Shown: piece by piece, positions 16,764 to 27,200 of the stretch | How the letters are laid out: every line of letters starts with the position of its first letter | Position numbering within the stretch: position 1 is the first letter of the stretch | Source of the DNA: Desulfovibrio oxyclinae DSM 11498 | Lineage (GTDB): Bacteria; Desulfobacterota; Desulfovibrionia; Desulfovibrionales; Desulfovibrionaceae | DNA length: 64,000 nucleotides | Direction of reading: 5' to 3' | NCBI RefSeq assembly: GCF_000375485.1 | Contig: NZ_AQXE01000005.1 | Coordinates: 1-64,000 of the forward strand | Notes under the pieces: generated by a model | Databases searched by the model: none | Seen by the model: only the letters and a program-made list of their open reading frames with translations | What the model was told of the DNA's origin: nothing | Position numbers and translations under genes: made by a program

Positions 16764-17954
16764 ATGCAGCTGGTTTCCGGACAAATAGGCGAATACATGG
16801 ACAAGGCGTCATGGATTCGCAAGATGTTTGAAAAAGGTGCCGAACTCAAGGCCGAGTTCGGTGCGGACAATGTTTGCGATTTCAGCCTCGGCAACCCCGA
16901 CCTGCCGCCGCCGCCGAGTGTGGGACAGGGACTGGCGGAAATGGCCGAGCAGGCCGACAAGCCTTTCGCCTTCGGCTACATGCCGAATTTCGGGTATCCC
17001 GATGTGCGCGAATCCCTGGCGGAGCACGTCTCGCGCGAGCAGGGAACTGACGTTCCGGCAGAAAATCTTATTATCACCTGCGGTGCAGCCGGAGCGATCA
17101 ATGCTTTTCTGCGCACCGTCATTGATTCCGGCGAAGAAGTGGTCGTGCCTGCGCCCTTCTTTGTCGAGTACGGCTTCTACTGTGAAAACCATGGCGGCGT
17201 GCTCAAGCCGGTCCCGGCCAAGCCCCTGACCTTCGAGCTCGACATCGAAGCTATCGACAAGGCCATCACACCCAAGACCCGCGCCGTGCTCATCAACTCC
17301 CCCAACAATCCCAGCGGCGCCGTCTATTCCGAAGAGAGCCTCAAAGAACTGGCTGCCGTGCTCGAAAAGCATAACGAGGGTCGCAACCGTCCCATCTTTC
17401 TGCTTTCCGACGAGCCGTACCGTTTTCTGGCATACGACGACACCGAGGTCCCGAGCCTGTTGCCGCTCTACCCGTACACCGTTGTCTGCTCCTCGTTCTC
17501 CAAGAATCTGAGCCTCGCGGGCGCCCGCATCGGCTACGCGTTGGTGAACCCCGCCATGCCCGATTCCGAAGCACTGCTGGCCGGGCTGGTCATGTCCAAC
17601 CGCATCCTCGGCTTCGTGAACGCACCGGCTATAGGACAGCGCCTTCTGCACCGCTCCCTCGGCTCCGGCGTGGACATCTCCGTCTACGACGAGCGCCGCA
17701 AGGCCATGGCCGAAGTGCTGGACAACGCTGGCCTGCGCTACACCATGCCCAAAGGCGCGTTCTATTTCTTCCCGGAAGCACCCGGCGGAGACGACGTGGC
17801 CTTCACCGAACTGTTGCTCAAGGAGCGCATCCTTGCGGTTCCCGGCAAGGGCTTCGGCTTCCCGGGGTACTTCCGTCTGACATTCTGCGTGGGTGAAGAC
17901 GTGATCCGTCGCAGCGCCGAAGGCTTCAAGAAAGCCGTGGAAGCGGCGTCGTAA
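16764..17954 (+). CDS. PLP-dependent class I/II aminotransferase
   Basis: A 396-aa fold-type I aminotransferase of the AspC/AspB superfamily. Motifs seen are FSLGNPDLPPPP at the N-terminus, the aspartate/asparagine motif INSPNNPSG, LSDEPYR, and the PLP-binding Lys 247 in SSFSKNLSLAGARIGY. Such enzymes use 2-oxoglutarate or other keto acids with a range of amino acids; the substrate cannot be fixed from sequence alone. A very good ribosome-binding site, AGGAAGGAGAAACT, precedes the ATG. It is monocistronic, between the rimO terminator and its own. Confidence 0.92.
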   Translation: MQLVSGQIGEYMDKASWIRKMFEKGAELKAEFGADNVCDFSLGNPDLPPPPSVGQGLAEMAEQADKPFAFGYMPNFGYPDVRESLAEHVSREQGTDVPAENLIITCGAAGAINAFLRTVIDSGEEVVVPAPFFVEYGFYCENHGGVLKPVPAKPLTFELDIEAIDKAITPKTRAVLINSPNNPSGAVYSEESLKELAAVLEKHNEGRNRPIFLLSDEPYRFLAYDDTEVPSLLPLYPYTVVCSSFSKNLSLAGARIGYALVNPAMPDSEALLAGLVMSNRILGFVNAPAIGQRLLHRSLGSGVDISVYDERRKAMAEVLDNAGLRYTMPKGAFYFFPEAPGGDDVAFTELLLKERILAVPGKGFGFPGYFRLTFCVGEDVIRRSAEGFKKAVEAAS

Positions 17955-17967
17955 ATGGCATAAACGA

Positions 17968-17999
17968 AAAGTGGAAGCCCGGACGGGCTTCCACTTTAT
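17968..17999 (+). terminator. Terminator after the aminotransferase gene
   Basis: A perfect 13-bp stem (17968-17980 with 17985-17997) closes a 4-nt loop. The right arm ends in ACTTT, giving a short U-rich 3' edge. It lies 14 nt past the stop codon. Confidence 0.85.
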
Positions 18000-18196
18000 C
18001 GCTTCGCAGGGGTTCGCGGCTCCCTCGAAGCTTGCCGTATGCCCACGGAGAGGGTAATGGGCTGCGGCGTGTGTTCAACTGTATTCCTCAGCGAGAACGA
18101 GTACACAATACCCACACCTCACGTTTTGATCTATTTGCAATGCGTGAAGTTCGGTTTCAGAAAAACTGATGCCTAAAAAATGCTATTTGGGAAAAT

Positions 18197-19078
18197 ATGG
18201 AACTGTATCAGCTCAGGACGTTCGTCACCGTGGCCGAAGAGGGCAGCCTGACCAAGGCGGCATCGCGTCTTTACGCCAGCCAGCCCGCAGTCAGCGCGCA
18301 CATCAAGGCCCTTGAGGACGAGCTCGGCCTAGCCCTGTTCAAGCGCACCCCGCGCGGCATGGTCCTCACCGAGGCGGGAAAGGTCCTGCGCAAGCGTGCA
18401 GATCACATATTGCACCAGACGGACATCATGCTGGCCGAAGCCAAGCAGCTTTCCGGGGAGGTCTCCGGAGAACTGAGGGTTGGCCTCAACACCGATTCCG
18501 AGTTTCTGCGCATAACCGAACTGCTTGAACTGCTCGCGGAGCGGTATCCGGAGTTGAAGCTCCATCTCGTGCAAAGCTCCACGGAGGGCATTCTGCGGGA
18601 AGTCCGCGCCAGAAGGCTCGACGCCGGATTTGTCTTCTACGGCCTGCCGGTCAACGACCTTGCCACCGAGACGTTGGCGAAATCCCGCCTTCAGATTGTT
18701 GCTCCCGCCCACTGGAAAGACCGCGTCGAGGGTCAACCCGCAGAAAAGCTGCTCGAACTCCCGTGGGTCTGGCCCGCCACGCATTGCCCGTTCCGCAACA
18801 TCCTTGCCGAAAACGCGGATCTCTTTCATACGGATCCCGCCAACCGCATTGAAGTCGATTCCGAGGACATCATCCGCCAGCTCGTCGCCGCTGGCAAAGG
18901 CCTCTCCATCATGCGCGAAGACGAAGCCCAGTCCGCCGTCAAGGCCGGAAAAGTCATCCTCTGCCTTGAAGACCGCGACTTCACCACCAACATCCTCTTT
19001 ACCTATCTGAAAAACAGACAGGACGACCCGGCCGTTACCGCACTGGTTCAGGCTGTAAAGGACGTCTGGAAAGATTAG
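18197..19078 (+). CDS. LysR-family transcriptional regulator
   Basis: A 293-aa LysR-type regulator. The N-terminal winged helix-turn-helix is clear (MELYQLRTFVTVAEEGSLTK, SQPAVSAHIKALEDELG, LFKRTPRG). After a linker helix comes a periplasmic-binding-protein-like effector domain from about residue 92 (ELRVGLNTDSEFLR). LysR proteins usually regulate a divergent gene, but the upstream neighbour here is the aminotransferase on the same strand, so the target is not evident. About 200 nt of non-coding DNA before it may hold autoregulatory sites. Repeat B begins about 85 nt after the stop. Confidence 0.93.
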   Translation: MELYQLRTFVTVAEEGSLTKAASRLYASQPAVSAHIKALEDELGLALFKRTPRGMVLTEAGKVLRKRADHILHQTDIMLAEAKQLSGEVSGELRVGLNTDSEFLRITELLELLAERYPELKLHLVQSSTEGILREVRARRLDAGFVFYGLPVNDLATETLAKSRLQIVAPAHWKDRVEGQPAEKLLELPWVWPATHCPFRNILAENADLFHTDPANRIEVDSEDIIRQLVAAGKGLSIMREDEAQSAVKAGKVILCLEDRDFTTNILFTYLKNRQDDPAVTALVQAVKDVWKD

Positions 19079-19162
19079 CAGCAACCAACCTCTCGGCCAT
19101 GTTTTTCGATGGCCACAGCCCCACCTTCAATCCTCCTGAAAGGTCCGCCGCATGCGTACCTA

Positions 19163-19671
19163 CTTGTACCAGTTGCAGGTTTCGGCCTGTCGGCCGACCT
19201 TCTTTTTTGCTGGCGCAGAAAAAAGAAGGCAAAAACTGCGCTACTTGAGGCGAGCCGCCGCTCTCGGCGAGTGACTCTATGACGCGGTCACTGCTCCGGG
19301 CGAAACGTTTGTGGCTACAAACACCACCCGGATCTGCGTGACCGGTCAAAAGAGCCTCTATGCCTCGATCGGCATTGCTGCGGTACTTGGTTGGCGGGAG
19401 TGGATTGTTAGTTGGGAGTTCCGAAGGGAAATGTCTGAACTGGGAAAGCTCTGTTTGGCTGAACTCTGCTAACGAAGCTCGTCAGCCAAGACGCACAGCC
19501 CCTAAATCCCCGTCAGCGGGGTGGCAGCTGGGACGCGAATTGTGCGGCCGCATGAACCCGGCAGCTGCAACCCCGCTGACAACCCAGGGATTCCAAAGGG
19601 GGCCCGCCCCTTTGGTCCGCCTGAAGGGCCCGCCGGAGGCAAAAAGCGCTCCAGCCCGCCGGAGGCACCCA
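19163..19671 (+). repeat. Dispersed repeat, copy B
   Basis: About 500 nt closely related to copies A and C, in the same orientation as A. It begins near CCAGTTGCAGGTTTCGGCC, includes a small hairpin (CGGCCTGTCGGCCG, 19193-19206), the frame-like segment, the CCTCTATGCCTCGATCGGC module, and the core dyad (19513-19531 with 19562-19580, one G/A mismatch). Its loop contains the 10-bp palindrome TGCGGCCGCA. The right end has two copies of GCCGGAGGC and reaches 3 nt from the folD stop codon, so it is also the folD 3' untranslated region. Confidence 0.9.
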
Positions 19672-19674
19672 ACC

Positions 19675-20523
19675 TTATGCGTTCACGTGTTGTTTGAAGG
19701 CTTGGACGGTGTTGACCAGCAGTTGTGCGATGGTCATGGGTCCTACGCCGCCGGGCACAGGGGTGATGGCGTGCACTTTGTCTTTGACGGCATCGAAGTC
19801 GCAGTCGCCTTTGAGGCCGTCTTCGGTGCGGTTGATGCCTACGTCGATGACGATGGCGCCTTCCTTGACCATGTCTTCGGTGACAAAGCCGGGTCTTCCG
19901 AGGGCGGCGACGAGGATGTCGGCATCGCGGCATTCGGCTTTGAGATCTTTGGTGCGGGAGTGTGTGATCACCGGGGTGGCGTTCTTGGCGAGCATCATGA
20001 GTGCCTGCGGCTTGCCGACGATATTGGAGCGTCCGATGATGACGCATTTCTTGCCGGAGGGGTCGATGTCGTAGCGTTCGAGCAGGTTCATGACGCCTGC
20101 GGGGGTGCAGGAGCGGAAGCCGGGCAGGCCGAGGGTGAGTTTCCCGACGTTGACGGGGTGAAAGCCGTCCACGTCTTTTTCAGGGTCGATGAGTTCGAGG
20201 CAGCGTTGGCTGTCGAGCCCTTTGGGCAGGGGCAGTTGCAGCAGGATGCCGTCAACGGTTTCGTCGGTGTTGAGGTCGCTGATGAGTTTTTCGAGTTCCT
20301 GCTGGGAGGTATCCGCGGGCAGTTTGTGCGGCACGGAAATGATGCCGGCCTCGGCGCAGGCGCGTTCCTTGTTGCGGACGTATACCTGCGATGCCGGGTC
20401 TTCGCCCACGAGGATAACCGCCAGTCCGGGTGCGCGTCCGTGTTTGGGCGCGAGCGCCTCAACCTCTGCCTTGAGTTCGCCGCGGATGGTTTTCGCGGTC
20501 TCTTTGCCGTCGAGCAGAATCAT
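19675..20523 (-). CDS. folD: Methylenetetrahydrofolate dehydrogenase / methenyl-THF cyclohydrolase
   Basis: FolD interconverts 5,10-methylene-, 5,10-methenyl- and 10-formyl-tetrahydrofolate, supplying one-carbon units for purines, formyl-methionine and, here, methionine synthesis. The 282-aa length is normal. Motifs include [13 protein letters not shown] with the catalytic Lys, [27 protein letters not shown], the NADP loop GRSNIVGKP and the C-terminal [11 protein letters not shown]. Start at 20523, agreeing with the family N-terminus. It is transcribed away from the small secreted protein upstream, from which a terminator separates it. Confidence 0.97.
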   Translation of the reverse strand: MILLDGKETAKTIRGELKAEVEALAPKHGRAPGLAVILVGEDPASQVYVRNKERACAEAGIISVPHKLPADTSQQELEKLISDLNTDETVDGILLQLPLPKGLDSQRCLELIDPEKDVDGFHPVNVGKLTLGLPGFRSCTPAGVMNLLERYDIDPSGKKCVIIGRSNIVGKPQALMMLAKNATPVITHSRTKDLKAECRDADILVAALGRPGFVTEDMVKEGAIVIDVGINRTEDGLKGDCDFDAVKDKVHAITPVPGGVGPMTIAQLLVNTVQAFKQHVNA

Positions 20524-20564
20524 GTCTCAAATCCCCTGATTGGATGACTGTAAAAAAGAACGGA

Positions 20565-20597
20565 TGAAGAAAAGGCCGCTTCGCATGAAGCGGCCCT
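20565..20597 (-). terminator. Terminator of the small secreted-protein gene
   Basis: A 9-bp stem (GGCCGCTTC at 20574-20582 with GAAGCGGCC at 20587-20595) closes a GCAT loop. On the minus strand it is followed by CTTTTCTT. It lies between the stop at 20619 and folD. Confidence 0.85.
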
Positions 20598-20618
20598 GTT
20601 CGTCAAGCTGTGCGGGGA

Positions 20619-21014
20619 TTAGCGGCGTTTCAGGATCGTTTTGTGAACGCGCGGCTTGGGCGGCCCTTCGGTGTAGAAGAGCACCATCATGTCGCCGGGC
20701 AGCAGGCTCCCTTCGGCTTCTCCGTCCACGTGTTCCTGCATGATGATTTCATTGTCATCAGTGATGCTGCCGCTAAGTGCTTCGGAATACTTCTTCCCTC
20801 CACGAATCCAGTGTTTGGTGCCGGAAAAAAGCGGGCCGTCCTGTGATGTGATTTCGATGTACCCGTCAACGGCCTTGGGGTTTTCGACTTTCTTGCCGTC
20901 AAGATACATTTCGATCTGCTGCACGTCCCATGTTCCGACGATGGACTCGGCCGCAAAGGCGCTTGTTGCGGTAAAGGCAACCATACAGACCAACAATGCA
21001 ATTGCTTTTTTCAT
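20619..21014 (-). CDS. Small secreted protein of unknown function
   Basis: A 131-aa protein with a standard Sec signal peptide (MKKAIALLVCMVAFTATSAFA, cut probably before AES). The mature part begins SIVGTWDVQQIEMYLDGKKV and is rich in alternating polar and hydrophobic residues, suggesting a beta-sheet or lipocalin-like fold; the GTW start is common in such barrels. I do not recognise the family. GGGAGAGGGT precedes the ATG. It ends in a basic tail (KTILKRR) and is followed by its own terminator. Confidence 0.75.
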   Translation of the reverse strand: MKKAIALLVCMVAFTATSAFAAESIVGTWDVQQIEMYLDGKKVENPKAVDGYIEITSQDGPLFSGTKHWIRGGKKYSEALSGSITDDNEIIMQEHVDGEAEGSLLPGDMMVLFYTEGPPKPRVHKTILKRR

Positions 21015-21172
21015 ACCCTCTCCCTTGTTTCATGCTGCGTCAGCCAATTCATCCTTGGAGCAACTTTGGCATTTCCCGGCTTTCATTGCACTTATTAAAT
21101 GCCACCCATGGACATTCCATTATCTTGTTCTTCCCGAACACCAGTGCTATCCAAATTCAAAATCGGAAGGAC

Positions 21173-21508
21173 ATGATGCGCAGGGCTCTTGAATACACGT
21201 GGGTCGTCTTCGGGCTGGCTCTGGCCGTCAACAGTGGGCTGAAGCTGGCTGAATCGCTTCATGTTCCCGTTCATTCAGCGGCGCTGGCCGCCGGGATGCT
21301 CTTTACGCTCGCGGGCGTTTTTTCTCTTTTGCGTGTTCGCTTTGCACGGTTGATGCTTTGGGCCTCAGCACTGATTGCCGGCATATACTCCTTTAGCGCC
21401 ATGCTCATGATCGGCACAGAATTTCCGCTCCCCATGGCGACGCTGGCTGTCCCCGTATTCGTTCTCGCACTCGCCACGGTCGCCAGCCTCAGAACAGGTC
21501 GAATCTGA
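21173..21508 (+). CDS. Small four-helix membrane protein of unknown function
   Basis: A protein of about 111 aa that is almost entirely hydrophobic, with four predicted membrane segments (about residues 8-25, 33-52, 60-80 and 85-104) and a short basic tail. GGAAGG lies just upstream; the second of two adjacent ATG codons (21176) is equally possible. I do not recognise the family. It is divergent from the secreted-protein gene and convergent with eno, with which it shares a terminator. Confidence 0.65.
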   Translation: MMRRALEYTWVVFGLALAVNSGLKLAESLHVPVHSAALAAGMLFTLAGVFSLLRVRFARLMLWASALIAGIYSFSAMLMIGTEFPLPMATLAVPVFVLALATVASLRTGRI

Positions 21509-21516
21509 TATCATTC

Positions 21517-21552
21517 AAAGAAAAAGGCCGCCCCGACGGGACGGCCTTTGAA
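21517..21552 (-). terminator. Bidirectional terminator between eno and the small membrane protein
   Basis: A G+C-rich stem built from AAAGGCCGCCCC and GGGACGGCCTTT with a short loop, extended outward by CAAAG/CTTTG. On the minus strand it is followed by TTTTTC, suiting eno; it could also stop transcription from 21173-21508. Confidence 0.85.
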
Positions 21553-21571
21553 TGTCGCAAAACGGCGTTTG

Positions 21572-22885
<1,314 letters not shown>

Positions 22886-22997
22886 TTAAAGGCTGTTTTG
22901 ATTACGATGCAGGGAATGTAAACGAAAACGCCTCACTATACAAACACCGAACAGCCCATGAATGTTATTATTTCACGTCAATTGGATAGTAAAGTGG

Positions 22998-23498
22998 TGC
23001 CTCCGGCGGGCTGGGGCGCTTTTTGCCTCCGGCGGGCCTTTCAGGCGGACCAAAGGGGCGGGCCCCCTTTGGAATCCCTGGGTTGTCAGCGGGGTTGCAG
23101 CTGCCGGGTTCATGCGGCCGCACAACTCGCGTCCGAGCTGCCACCCCGCTGACGGGGATTTGAGGGCTGTGCGTCTCGGCTGACGAGCTTCGTTAGCAGA
23201 GTTCAGCTAAACAGAGTTTTCCCAGTTCAGACATTTCCCTTCGGAACTCCCAACAAACAATCCACTCCCGCCAACCAAGTACCGCAGCAATGCCGATCGA
23301 GGCATAGAGGCTCTTTTGACCGGTCACGCAGGTCCGGGTGGTGTTTGTAGCCACAAACGTTTCGCGCGGAGCAGTGACCGCGTCATAGAGCCACTCGCCG
23401 AGAGCGGCGGCTCACCTCAAGCAGCGCAGTTTTTGCCTTCTTTTTTCTGCGCCAGCAAAAAAGAAGGTCGGCCAACAGGCCGAAACCTGCAACTGGTG
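22998..23498 (-). repeat. Dispersed repeat, copy C (inverted)
   Basis: About 500 nt matching copy B closely, in the opposite orientation, so B and C form a long inverted repeat around folD, two small genes and eno. It carries the paired GCCTCCGGCGGGC motifs at its left end, the core dyad with a TGCGGCCGCA-bearing loop (about 23077-23150), the GCCGATCGAGGCATAGAGG module and the terminal hairpin near 23467-23485. The segment open as a frame in copies A and B is also open here, on the plus strand. Confidence 0.9.
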
Positions 23499-23508
23499 CG
23501 AAACAGCA

Positions 23509-23683
23509 ATGCCCCCGGCGGGCCCTTCAGGCGGACCCTTTCAGGGGGACCAAAGGGGCGGGCCCCCTTTGGAATCCCTGAGTTGTCAGCGGAGTTGCAG
23601 CTGCCGGGTTCATGCGGCCGCATAATCCGCGTCCCGGCTGCCACCCCGCTGACGGGGATTTGGGATTCTATGGGTCTTGACCT
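23509..23683 (-). repeat. Dispersed repeat, partial copy D
   Basis: Only the right-hand third of the repeat: CCGGCGGGCCCTTCAGGCGG, a CCAAAGGGGCGGGCCCCCTTTGG palindromic segment, the core dyad with its GC-rich loop, and the outer flank up to GGGTCTTG. Its outer flank resembles copy A rather than B or C. It follows copy C by about 10 nt in the same orientation, giving a tandem pair upstream of the deacetylase-like gene. Confidence 0.85.
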
Positions 23684-23819
23684 AACAGCTTTGAACTCTC
23701 TGGAGCCTACGCTCGCCATAGCCATAAATCGCCGTCAGCCACCCCGCCAAGACGTCTAAGAGCTTCAGCGATCCGAGCGCCCCAGATTCGGCTTGGCAAA
23801 CCAAAAGATTTTGGAGATT

Positions 23820-23851
23820 CTTAAGAACCTTTTGCCAAAAAGGTTCTTAAG
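23820..23851 (+). promoter_or_regulatory. 14-bp hairpin just upstream of the deacetylase-like gene
   Basis: CTTAAGAACCTTTT (23820-23833) and its exact reverse complement (23838-23851) enclose a GCCA loop. The stem ends 4 nt before the ribosome-binding site GGAGGG. It could be a terminator for upstream transcription or a leader structure. Degenerate relatives of CCTTTTGCCAAAAGG occur upstream of lon (near 3085-3110) and upstream of glnA (near 38125), so it may be a genome-wide motif. Confidence 0.7.
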
Positions 23852-23871
23852 CCCCCGGAGGGAAATAATAT

Positions 23872-24645
23872 ATGATCATCAGACCGGGCGTATCTCCGAT
23901 ATGGTCCGAGCCGTTTCCGGACATGGCGGCTGCTCTGGATGCTGCGTTTGAGCGAGCGGCTTCAGGTGTTCGGATTTTTTTTCGTGCTGACGACGTGGCC
24001 GTTCCGTCGGCTGGCTTCAGGCGTATGGTGGAGATATTCAGGACACATGAAGTGCCTTTGGAGATGGCGGTGACGCCCGCGTGGTTGCGTAAGGACCGCG
24101 CTTTGGGGCTGATGCGGCTGTGTCCGGAAACGGAGCTGTTCCGGTTCCATCAGCATGGATGGCGGCATGTGAGCCATCAGGTCTCGGGCAAGAAAGGAGA
24201 GTTCGGGGCGGATCGAACGGAGGCGGATAAGCGAAAGGATTTGGTTCGGGGGGCTGAGAAACTGTCAGGAGTGCTCGGAAGCCGTTTTGAGCGGCGGTTT
24301 ACTCCGCCCTGGAATCGATTCGACGCAGTGACGGCCGCTTTGCTTCGCGAATTGGAGTATCTGTGCGTTTCGCGTTCTGAGGGCGAGGAGCGCAAAGTTC
24401 CGCTGCCGCAGGGACTGCCCGACCATTTCGTGAATGTGGACCTACATACGCGCAACGAGAGCGATTCGGCGCAGTCGCGCAGAGCGTTGTTCGCAGAGCT
24501 GGTCGAGGCGCTGGAGTCCGGGCATTGCGGGGTGATGTTGCATCACCAGCGCATGAACGGGGCCGCGTTCGAGTTTCTGGATGCACTGCTGGCTGCCTTG
24601 GTTCGTTCCGGATCGAGGGCGGTTCGTTTTGCGGACATGGATTAG
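23872..24645 (+). CDS. Polysaccharide deacetylase-like protein
   Basis: A 257-aa protein resembling NodB-type or DUF2334-type carbohydrate deacetylases. The metal-binding pair is seen as RADD (about residues 38-41), and the histidine motif as HQHGWRHVSH (about 93-102). TPPWNRFD matches the Arg/Pro-rich third motif, and GVMLHHQRM the last. There is no signal peptide, so the protein is probably cytoplasmic and may act on a sugar-nucleotide or lipid-linked substrate. It is preceded by GGAGGG and convergent with the PHP-glycosyltransferase gene, suggesting a shared glycan role. Confidence 0.75.
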   Translation: MIIRPGVSPIWSEPFPDMAAALDAAFERAASGVRIFFRADDVAVPSAGFRRMVEIFRTHEVPLEMAVTPAWLRKDRALGLMRLCPETELFRFHQHGWRHVSHQVSGKKGEFGADRTEADKRKDLVRGAEKLSGVLGSRFERRFTPPWNRFDAVTAALLRELEYLCVSRSEGEERKVPLPQGLPDHFVNVDLHTRNESDSAQSRRALFAELVEALESGHCGVMLHHQRMNGAAFEFLDALLAALVRSGSRAVRFADMD

Positions 24646-24662
24646 CGGTTTTCTGCAGGCGA

Positions 24663-24705
24663 AACGCCCCGTCGAGCCTTTGGGTTCGGCGGGGCGTTCC
24701 TTTTC
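24663..24705. terminator. Bidirectional terminator
   Basis: AACGCCCCG (24663-24671) pairs with CGGGGCGTT (24690-24698), followed by CCTTTT on the plus strand. It lies between two convergent genes. Confidence 0.8.
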
Positions 24706-24744
24706 GGGGCTGCTGTCGAAGCTGCTCCGTGGGGATGCTTTTTA

Positions 24745-27174
24745 TCAGGCGGCGTCGCGGATGCGTGCGCCGAAGAGTTCCCATGTTTTCAGAAAGGTCT
24801 GGTCGAAGGTGCGTTCCTCCATGCTGCCACGGGCCTTGCGCCGCATGTAGGCGAGGCGTTCCGGGGCGTCTACGAGGTGCAGCACGGCGCGAATGAGGGC
24901 ATCCGGGTCGGCTGCGGGGATGACCAGACCTGTTTCGTCCGGGTCGATGTTCTCGCACGGGCCGCCCTGATCGGTGACGATGCAGGGCAGTCCCGAGGCC
25001 TGCGCTTCCAGTACCACGTTGCCGAAGGTGTCGGTGGCGGAAGGGAACACGAAGATGTCCGAGCTGGCGTATGCCTGTGAGAGGGCCTCGCCGTGCAGGG
25101 CTCCCGTGAACACGGCAGGGGTGCCGCGCAGGGTGCGTTTCATTTCGTCAAGGTATGGTCCTTCGCCTACCACGGCCAACGACAGGCCGGGGCGCATTTT
25201 GGAGAGTCTGCGGAAGGCTTCGGCGAGGGTGTCGAGGCCTTTTTCGCGCGAGACGCGGCCCACGTAGAGCAGTTTTGTCCCTTCGAGCCTGTACTGGGTG
25301 AAGAAGCCGTTTCGTTTGGAGGGGTGGAACCGCTCCACGTCCACGCCTCTGGGGTAGGTAGTGATCTTGCCGGGATCGATGCCTCGCTCCACCAGTTCCT
25401 GCTTGGTGGCTTCCGAGGGTGCGTAGATGACCTGCATCTGGTTGTAGAACCAGGTCATGAAGCGCCAGCAGCCGTCTTCCATGGCGGTGTCTTCGGTGAA
25501 GGCGCGCACGTACTGCGGAAATGCTGTGTGATAGGTGCCGTGGAAGGGGATTTTCAAGATTTTTGATACGGCCAGCCCGGCCAGTCCCACGGGGCCGGGG
25601 GTGGCGGCGAGGATGCAGTCGAATTCGCGTTCAAAGCAGTATTCAAGCATTTCGAGCACCGGCGGGTAGCGCAGGGTCAGTTCGGGGTATTCGGGAATCT
25701 GGAATTCGCCTACGGGGTCGAAGTTGGCGAGTCCGGGACCGGATTTGTGGGAGCCGCTGGTGACCACGGTCATGCGCTTGCCGTGACGGGAGACGAGTTC
25801 CAGCTGGCTTCGGATGGTGCCCGCAACGCCGTTGACCTCGTCGAAGGTGTCGGTGAAGTGGGCGATCCTCAGGGGGCGCTGGAGATCCTGCCGCACGCCG
25901 AAGCGTTTCAGTGCCTGATTGCAGAAGCCGCGTTCGCGGCTGAACAGGTCGTAGCCGACGAAATACGGAGCCAGCAGGGCGTAGAGTGAACCTGCGGAGC
26001 CGATGGTGTGAAAGATGTCGAAGAGGTTTGCGCCCATGGCGCTGTCGAGGACCTTGTCCGCGAAGTTGCGCAGCACCCGGTTGGCGGAGCCGGAGATGAA
26101 ACGGGCCACTTCGTTTTCCAGTGTCCGGGGTTCGCCCGCGCATCCCCGGGCCACCTTCATGAGGTCCGGATCGGCGGTGATGATCTGGGCGGCGTTCTTG
26201 AGCAGGGAGTCCTGCACGGAGTCCTTGCCGGGGGCGAGGGAGTGCAGGGCGGCGCGTCCGCGTCCCATAAAGCAGCGCAGGCGGTGAAGGATGCCGGTAG
26301 GCTCGCTGCTGCGTGCCGGATTCAGACCGTTTTCCGCAAAGCGTATGACCACGTGCTGCTTGGCGGCGTCGGACATGGCGGCCCGGCGTGTGTAAAACTG
26401 GTAGGCGATCCCGTAGAGATTGTGGGCCATGGTTCGCGGTGTAGCCGCTTCTCCGGCAGCCTCGCAACGTCCGGCGCAAATGGCGTCCAGCAGGGCCTGC
26501 TTGTTCGGTTCGCCGGTGAAGCGGGTATGCATGCGGGCGATGTTGATGGAGCTGTGGTCGTCCGAGCCGCCGACCATGATCTTTTCCCACGGCCGCTCAC
26601 CCATGGGTTCAATGTCGTGAATGTCGGCTAGGCGTTCCATGTGTCTGGGGGTGAGGGAGTCGAGGATGGCGGAGAGCGATTCATTCTGACGAGCGTCGCG
26701 CGATCCGTTGGCCTCCACGGTGCCGAACATCAGCAGGGCCTGTTCGAGGTGTTCCAGCGTCATGCGGTCGTTCACGGCGAAGAGCGGGTGGGCCAGCGCG
26801 TGGACAATGCCCTGTTCATGGAGATAAGGCACGAGATCGAAGACGTTTTCGCGCGCTTTCTGTATGTCTTCGTGCTGTGCTTCGGTGATGTCCCAGGCGA
26901 GCACGTGGAGTTTGCAGCGGTCTTCGGGGAAGTAGGTGGTAATCTCTTCGCTGATGAAGGTGCCGGGCAGGTGGGCTATTTCGAGTGCGCCGTCGATGGT
27001 GTTGTGGTCGGTGATGGTGACGAGATCCATGCCGCGTTTCAGGGCTGTCTCATGGATGAGCTTGGGGTCGGTGAAGCTCTCCGGACAGCCGATCTTTTGC
27101 AGAATCCACTGCGAGGGGCGTTTGGAGTGGCGCGAGTGAACGTGCAGGTCTATCCTGCTGATCGTGTCGCCCAT
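24745..27174 (-). CDS. PHP-domain / GT4 glycosyltransferase fusion protein
   Basis: A fusion of about 809 aa. Residues 1 to about 230 form a PHP-type metal-dependent phosphoesterase domain (RIDLHVHSRHSK, TITDHNTIDG, VHALAHPLF, MVGGSDDHSS). A helical linker follows. From about residue 385 there is a GT-B glycosyltransferase of family GT4 (RIAHFTDTFDEVNGVAGT, LLYVGRVSREKGLD, VVGEGPYLDEM, and the EX7E-type region SATDTFGNVVLEAQASGLP). Known GT4 relatives glycosylate lipids or build polysaccharides. The start at 27174 has CGGAGG upstream. There is no signal peptide. It lies 26 nt downstream of the DksA-like gene and is probably cotranscribed with it. Confidence 0.88.
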   Translation of the reverse strand: MGDTISRIDLHVHSRHSKRPSQWILQKIGCPESFTDPKLIHETALKRGMDLVTITDHNTIDGALEIAHLPGTFISEEITTYFPEDRCKLHVLAWDITEAQHEDIQKARENVFDLVPYLHEQGIVHALAHPLFAVNDRMTLEHLEQALLMFGTVEANGSRDARQNESLSAILDSLTPRHMERLADIHDIEPMGERPWEKIMVGGSDDHSSINIARMHTRFTGEPNKQALLDAICAGRCEAAGEAATPRTMAHNLYGIAYQFYTRRAAMSDAAKQHVVIRFAENGLNPARSSEPTGILHRLRCFMGRGRAALHSLAPGKDSVQDSLLKNAAQIITADPDLMKVARGCAGEPRTLENEVARFISGSANRVLRNFADKVLDSAMGANLFDIFHTIGSAGSLYALLAPYFVGYDLFSRERGFCNQALKRFGVRQDLQRPLRIAHFTDTFDEVNGVAGTIRSQLELVSRHGKRMTVVTSGSHKSGPGLANFDPVGEFQIPEYPELTLRYPPVLEMLEYCFEREFDCILAATPGPVGLAGLAVSKILKIPFHGTYHTAFPQYVRAFTEDTAMEDGCWRFMTWFYNQMQVIYAPSEATKQELVERGIDPGKITTYPRGVDVERFHPSKRNGFFTQYRLEGTKLLYVGRVSREKGLDTLAEAFRRLSKMRPGLSLAVVGEGPYLDEMKRTLRGTPAVFTGALHGEALSQAYASSDIFVFPSATDTFGNVVLEAQASGLPCIVTDQGGPCENIDPDETGLVIPAADPDALIRAVLHLVDAPERLAYMRRKARGSMEERTFDQTFLKTWELFGARIRDAA

Positions 27175-27200
27175 GGGGGATTCCTCCGTTTCGGACGTTG

